From contig JAJYOH010000421.1 of assembly GCA_021796315.1 (NCBI GenBank), positions 1 to 5,567 of the forward strand: a stretch of DNA of 5,567 bases, in the 5' to 3' direction. Every line of letters starts with the position of its first letter. Positions within the stretch are counted from its first letter, which is position 1. Both the position numbers and the translations under genes were made by a program. Source of the DNA: Chloroflexota bacterium. Its GTDB lineage: Bacteria > Chloroflexota > Anaerolineae > Anaerolineales > Villigracilaceae. The notes beneath the pieces are model-generated. The model had not been told where the DNA came from, ran no database searches, and worked only from the letters and a program-made list of their open reading frames with translations. Positions 4,884 to 5,567 of this stretch are shown piece after piece.

Positions 4884-5567
4884 ACAGTCTCTCCCCAGGA
4901 GAAGAGCCGCCCTGCGTTTGAAGTTGTAATCATGGCTACCTCCTGCGGGCTGTGGGAATGGATTTCCGCAATTTTATCAGCAATATGCGAAACAAAGGCA
5001 GGTTCGTTGCGTTTTCCTCGGTGCGGAATCGGTGCCAGAAAAGGCGCGTCGGTTTCGATGAGCAGCCTGTTCAGTGGCAGACTGGCGACGACTTGACGTT
5101 TCTTATCTGCATTTTTGAACGTGACCGGTCCGGTGACACCGATATAGAACCCCAGATCAATGGCGCGTTGCGCCGTTTCAAGCGATCCGCTGAACGAGTG
5201 CAGGACGCCCTGCGCCTCTTTTCTGGACTTTGAGCGGGTCGCCCAATTCTCCAGGATTTTCATTAAGTCTGACGCGCACTCGCCGTGCTCGGCATCGCCT
5301 TTTTCGCGCAGATGAATTACGACCGGCAAATCTAATTCCTCGGCCAGAGCAAGCTGTTCTTTCAATATTTTTTGTTGGACATCGTGCGGCGCGTCGTTCC
5401 AATAATAATCCAGACCGATCTCGCCGATGGCGGCGATTTTTTTGCTGGCCGCCGCAAGTTTTATCAGGCTGTCGCGGGTTTCTTCGTTCCACGTCAGTGC
5501 ATCGTTCGGGTGGACGCCGATGGCGGTAAAAAGCATGGGATGAGAGTCGGCCAATTTAACGACGGCC
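4880..5567 (-). CDS. tatD: TatD-family metal-dependent hydrolase (5' end outside window)
   Basis: The frame is open to the window edge, so the N-terminus is missing. 228 residues are visible, against about 255-265 in the family. TatD proteins are TIM-barrel phosphodiesterases with reported 3'-5' exonuclease or DNase activity in DNA repair and RNA handling. Numbering from the first whole codon, the metal-ligand motifs are GEIGLDYYW (Glu49), PVVIHLRE (His85), GVLHSFSGS (His123) and LIETDAPFLAP (Asp173). RGKRNEP follows. The first HxH pair would lie in the missing part. An apparent TTG at 5554 is an internal leucine, since family-like sequence (AVVK) continues before it. The gene ends with TGA overlapping the TTG start of the polyprenyl synthase. 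The promoter is outside the window. TatD versus its close paralogues (YcfH/YjjV) cannot be told apart from this fragment, so the symbol denotes the family. Confidence 0.93.
   Translation of the reverse strand, partial: AVVKLADSHPMLFTAIGVHPNDALTWNEETRDSLIKLAAASKKIAAIGEIGLDYYWNDAPHDVQQKILKEQLALAEELDLPVVIHLREKGDAEHGECASDLMKILENWATRSKSRKEAQGVLHSFSGSLETAQRAIDLGFYIGVTGPVTFKNADKKRQVVASLPLNRLLIETDAPFLAPIPHRGKRNEPAFVSHIADKIAEIHSHSPQEVAMITTSNAGRLFSWGETV
4891..4896 (-). promoter_or_regulatory. ribosome binding site for the TTG-started polyprenyl synthase
   Basis: On the minus strand GGGGAG lies inside the last codons of tatD, seven bases before TTG 4883. It supports the TTG as the true start and the four-base overlap with tatD. 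Confidence 0.6.

Noticed and set aside
1..5567. CRISPR arrays, tRNA or rRNA genes, insertion sequences, riboswitches
   Set aside because: No spaced repeats, cloverleaf-like segments, transposase motifs or long structured leaders were seen; the window is filled with ordinary coding sequence.

Overview
This 5.6-kb window looks like ordinary chromosomal DNA from a bacterium. My best guess is Chloroflexota, probably an Anaerolineae-type organism. That is inferred from the style of the DUF177, DUF429 and divergent Lgt-like proteins and was not tested by any search. Coding density is high, the largest gap between genes is under 60 bases once the 5' flank is excluded, and I see no mobile elements, tRNA or rRNA genes, or CRISPR arrays.

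Layout. (1) Positions 1-137 hold a promoter region with a near-consensus sigma-70 promoter and a strong ribosome binding site. (2) Positions 138-863 (+) encode a compact aromatic amino acid hydroxylase, probably phenylalanine 4-monooxygenase, followed by a hairpin that probably ends transcription. (3) Positions 913-2314 (-) hold a two-gene unit, a membrane-anchored TlpA/ResA-type thioredoxin followed one base later by a divergent Lgt-like membrane protein that has lost most of the Lgt signature residues. (4) Positions 2371-3132 (+) encode a DUF429 (predicted RNase H-fold) protein, divergent from tlpA and possibly translated from a leaderless mRNA. (5) Positions 3187-5567 (-) hold a tightly packed run read right to left: a TatD-family metal-dependent hydrolase (5' end outside the window), a medium/long-chain polyprenyl diphosphate synthase, a DUF177/YceD zinc-ribbon-like protein, and a small 62-aa protein in the slot where rpmF (ribosomal protein L32) often follows yceD.

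How they work together. The TlpA-like protein should act on thiols outside the cytoplasmic membrane. The polyprenyl synthase probably makes quinone side chains or a carrier lipid. TatD and YceD are housekeeping functions in DNA/RNA processing and in ribosome/rRNA biology. The hydroxylase needs molecular oxygen and a pterin, and none of its usual partners is encoded here. The two points most worth following up are the 62-aa protein, which resembles a free-standing sigma-70 region 1.1, and the Lgt-like protein with altered catalytic positions.
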